Source: Pelomonas sp. Root1217
Lineage (GTDB): Bacteria > Pseudomonadota > Gammaproteobacteria > Burkholderiales > Burkholderiaceae_C
Assembly (NCBI RefSeq): GCF_001425705.1
Contig: NZ_LMDC01000023.1
Span: 63,463-127,462, forward strand
DNA length: 64,000 bases
Reading direction: 5' to 3'
Below are positions 62,435 through 64,000 of the stretch, piece after piece. The translations under genes and the position numbers were made by a program. A model generated the notes under the pieces. It had not been told where the DNA came from and made no database searches. It was given only the letters and a program-made list of their open reading frames with translations. Each line of letters starts with the position of its first letter. The stretch's first letter is position 1.

Positions 62435-63322
62435 TCAGGCGGGTGTCAGGGTCGCGGGCAAGCCCGGCACGTCGACGCGCAGTTGCAGCACGGCGCCGGC
62501 GAGCGGCTCGCGCGCCAGTTCGTCAGCGGGCCGCTTTTCGCGCGCCGTCGTGATGAAGAGGGTGTGCAGGTCGGCGCCACCAAAGGTGGGCATGGTCGGG
62601 CACGTCACGGGCAGCTCGACGCGCCGCACGACTTCGCCGCTCGGCGCGATGCGCAGCACACAGCCGCCCTCGAACATCGCGGCCCAGTAGCAACCCTCGG
62701 CATCCATCGCCGCACCATCCGGGCGGCCGCCATAGACCTCGCCCGGTGAGCGCGGCTTGAATTCGGCAAAAACGCGCGGGGACGACAGTGCGCCCGTCGC
62801 CACATCGAAGTCGGCCACGTATACGCGGTGGGCCTTGGTGTCGGACCAGTGCATGCGCCGACCGTCGGGGCTCCAGGCAAGGCCGTTGGAGGTCGTCAGG
62901 CCGGACACCTGTGCCGCGAACGCCTGGCCATCAAAGCGATAGAGCGCCGCTTCAGGCTCGCGCGCATCGGAGATGCTGCCGATCCACAGCCGTCCTGCCG
63001 GGTCGACCTTGCCGTCATTGAAACGCAGGCGCGCGGCGTCATAGGGCGGCGGGCTGACGAGTTGCTGCTCTCCGGTCGCCGGATCCAGCGCCCACAGACC
63101 ATCGCGTCGTGCAACCAGCAGGCCACCGCTGGCTCGCGCCGCGATGCAGCCAGGTTCCGCATCCTGCGGCCATGCATCAGGGGCATCGGCGCCAGCGCGC
63201 CAGCGCAAGACCTGGCGGCCAGGAATGTCGACCGCGTACAGCGATTGTTCGGTGGGATGCCAGAGCGGCGATTCGCCGAGCAGGCAGCGATGGGAGCCTA
63301 GGGGCTGGATGTCTTGAGGCAT
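62435..63322 (-). CDS. SMP-30/gluconolactonase family protein
   Basis: 295 aa six-bladed propeller. Landmarks are LGESPLWHPTEQSLYAVDIPGRQVLRW, RFNDGKVDPAGRLWIGSISD, LTTSNGLAWSPDGRRMHWSDTKAHRVYVADFD and RPDGAAMDAEGCYWAAMF, with metal-site residues E, N and D. It probably hydrolyses a sugar lactone. It is upstream of the atp promoter on the same strand. Confidence 0.9.
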   Translation of the reverse strand: MPQDIQPLGSHRCLLGESPLWHPTEQSLYAVDIPGRQVLRWRAGADAPDAWPQDAEPGCIAARASGGLLVARRDGLWALDPATGEQQLVSPPPYDAARLRFNDGKVDPAGRLWIGSISDAREPEAALYRFDGQAFAAQVSGLTTSNGLAWSPDGRRMHWSDTKAHRVYVADFDVATGALSSPRVFAEFKPRSPGEVYGGRPDGAAMDAEGCYWAAMFEGGCVLRIAPSGEVVRRVELPVTCPTMPTFGGADLHTLFITTAREKRPADELAREPLAGAVLQLRVDVPGLPATLTPA

Positions 63323-63339
63323 CCACTCACTCTAGGCGG

Positions 63340-63855
63340 TTATCCGAAGTAACTCGGCCGGAAGGCGCCGAGTTCGGCTTTCAGGTAGTGGGCGCCGGGG
63401 ATGGGGTTGTAGTAGAACGGCGGCACTTCCGAGAAGCCCAGGCTTTCGTAGAGGCCACGCGCGGCTTCCATGTCGTCCAGCGTGTCCAGCAGCATGGATG
63501 AGTAGCCGGCCTCGGTGGCGCGGTCCATCAGCGCCTGGGCCAGGATGCGGCCCAAGCCGAAGCGGCGAAAGGCCGGGCGCACGAACAGGCGCTTCATCTC
63601 GCAGGCGTTGGGGTAGTCGGCGTCAGGCAAGGGACGGAAGGCGCCGCTGCCCGCGATGGCACCGTCGACGGTGGCCAGCAGCATCAGGCCGCCGGGCGGC
63701 GCATAGACGCCTGGCAATCCGGCGAGTTCTTCCTCGAAGCCCTGGAAGTCGAGATCCACATCGAGGCTGTTGGCGTAGTCGCGCAGGATGAGTCGGGTCT
63801 CCTGCCAGTCCTCGGGGGACTCGGGCGTGATCAGCTGTATGTCGGGGCCGGCCAT
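63340..63855 (-). CDS. GNAT-family N-acetyltransferase
   Basis: 171 aa. The acetyl-CoA fold is seen in EMKRLFVRPAFRRFGLGRILAQALMDRATEAGYSSMLLDTLDDMEAARGLYESLGFSEVPPFYYNP; the R..G.G pyrophosphate loop is RRFGLG. The acceptor substrate is unknown. It is 17 nt from the SMP-30 gene. Confidence 0.9.
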   Translation of the reverse strand: MAGPDIQLITPESPEDWQETRLILRDYANSLDVDLDFQGFEEELAGLPGVYAPPGGLMLLATVDGAIAGSGAFRPLPDADYPNACEMKRLFVRPAFRRFGLGRILAQALMDRATEAGYSSMLLDTLDDMEAARGLYESLGFSEVPPFYYNPIPGAHYLKAELGAFRPSYFG

Positions 63856-63894
63856 AGGCGCCGCAGTTTAGCCAGTGGGATCAGCTGGCGAATC

Positions 63895-63999
63895 CCAAGA
63901 CTACACGTCTGGTCTTGGCACTCTTCTTCTGGTGATCACTCACGTTCGCAAAGTAAACGTGAGTGCTCCCCGAAGAAGAGCGCTTCAAGCTGCGCTTGA
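63895..63999. repeat. Run of hairpins at the right end of the window
   Basis: Three inverted repeats in succession: CCAAGAC-N10-GTCTTGG (63895-63918); CTCTTCTTC + CACTCACGTT pairing with AACGTGAGTG + GAAGAAGAG (63921-63980, loop CGCAAAGTA, inner mismatch loop); TCAAGC-TGC-GCTTGA (63985-63999). No coding frame explains them. The element may continue past the window. Confidence 0.55.
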
Positions 64000-64000
64000 C

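Overview
The window is a contiguous stretch of a high-GC chromosome with dense coding on both strands. The content points to a betaproteobacterium of order Burkholderiales, probably the Rubrivivax/Leptothrix/Roseateles group. The evidence is the high GC, the complete proton-type atpIBEFHAGDC operon, the hemE-priA pair, several PEP-CTERM (exosortase-sorted) proteins, DUF799/GNA1162 lipoproteins and many two-component systems. This placement is inferred from gene content, not from a search. No rRNA, tRNA, CRISPR array, transposase or phage module was seen.

Layout. 0.1-7 kb is a signalling cluster: two unusual response regulators (one with an N-terminal excisionase-type HTH, one with an Hpt domain) diverge from an HD-GYP protein, a family-3 periplasmic binding protein and a PAS-rich histidine kinase, followed by a methyltransferase and an HD-domain protein. 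7-11.5 kb holds small accessory genes (DUF1801, TauE-like permease with divergent LysR regulator, DUF427, erythromycin-esterase family, host-attachment family). 11.6-15.4 kb is a polar amino-acid type ABC importer operon led by a GntR/FCD regulator. 15.5-20.6 kb holds an SDR, a low-GC orphan caspase-like gene, an esterase coupled to a small membrane protein, an endonuclease-V-like protein, an isochorismatase-fold protein and a DJ-1/PfpI protein. 20.7-27.1 kb has an OmpR-type two-component pair, a DksA/TraR-like protein, small stress-type proteins, a Do-like protease with a clear terminator, and two hypothetical proteins.

27-37 kb has a GST, then an oxalate/formate-type MFS transporter with a YdeP/FdhF-like molybdoenzyme and a small HTH protein. 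Next come an NtrC-type regulator with its kinase, a PEP-CTERM protein and an AEC transporter. 37-45 kb has a pseudokinase, a PEP-CTERM protein coupled to a large Wzy/WaaL-type polymerase-ligase, Rep helicase, and two proteins with related sorting-signal tails. 45-52 kb is phoD-priA-hemE (one direction) and lemA-TPM-TPM (other direction). 52-54.8 kb carries a mutarotase and a DUF799/DUF4810/CsgG lipoprotein trio. 54.9-62.3 kb is the ATP synthase operon with a visible promoter and terminator. The window ends with an SMP-30 protein, a GNAT acetyltransferase and a run of hairpins.

The most notable non-coding signals are a composite hairpin element found twice upstream of histidine-kinase genes, with a shorter relative inside the atp operon. 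There is also a long CACAGAG-type inverted repeat inside the ABC importer operon, hairpins bracketing the caspase-like gene, and two related dyads between hemE and priA. The best candidate for an undescribed system is the orphan caspase-like protein at 16.5-17.4 kb, but nothing here proves its function.
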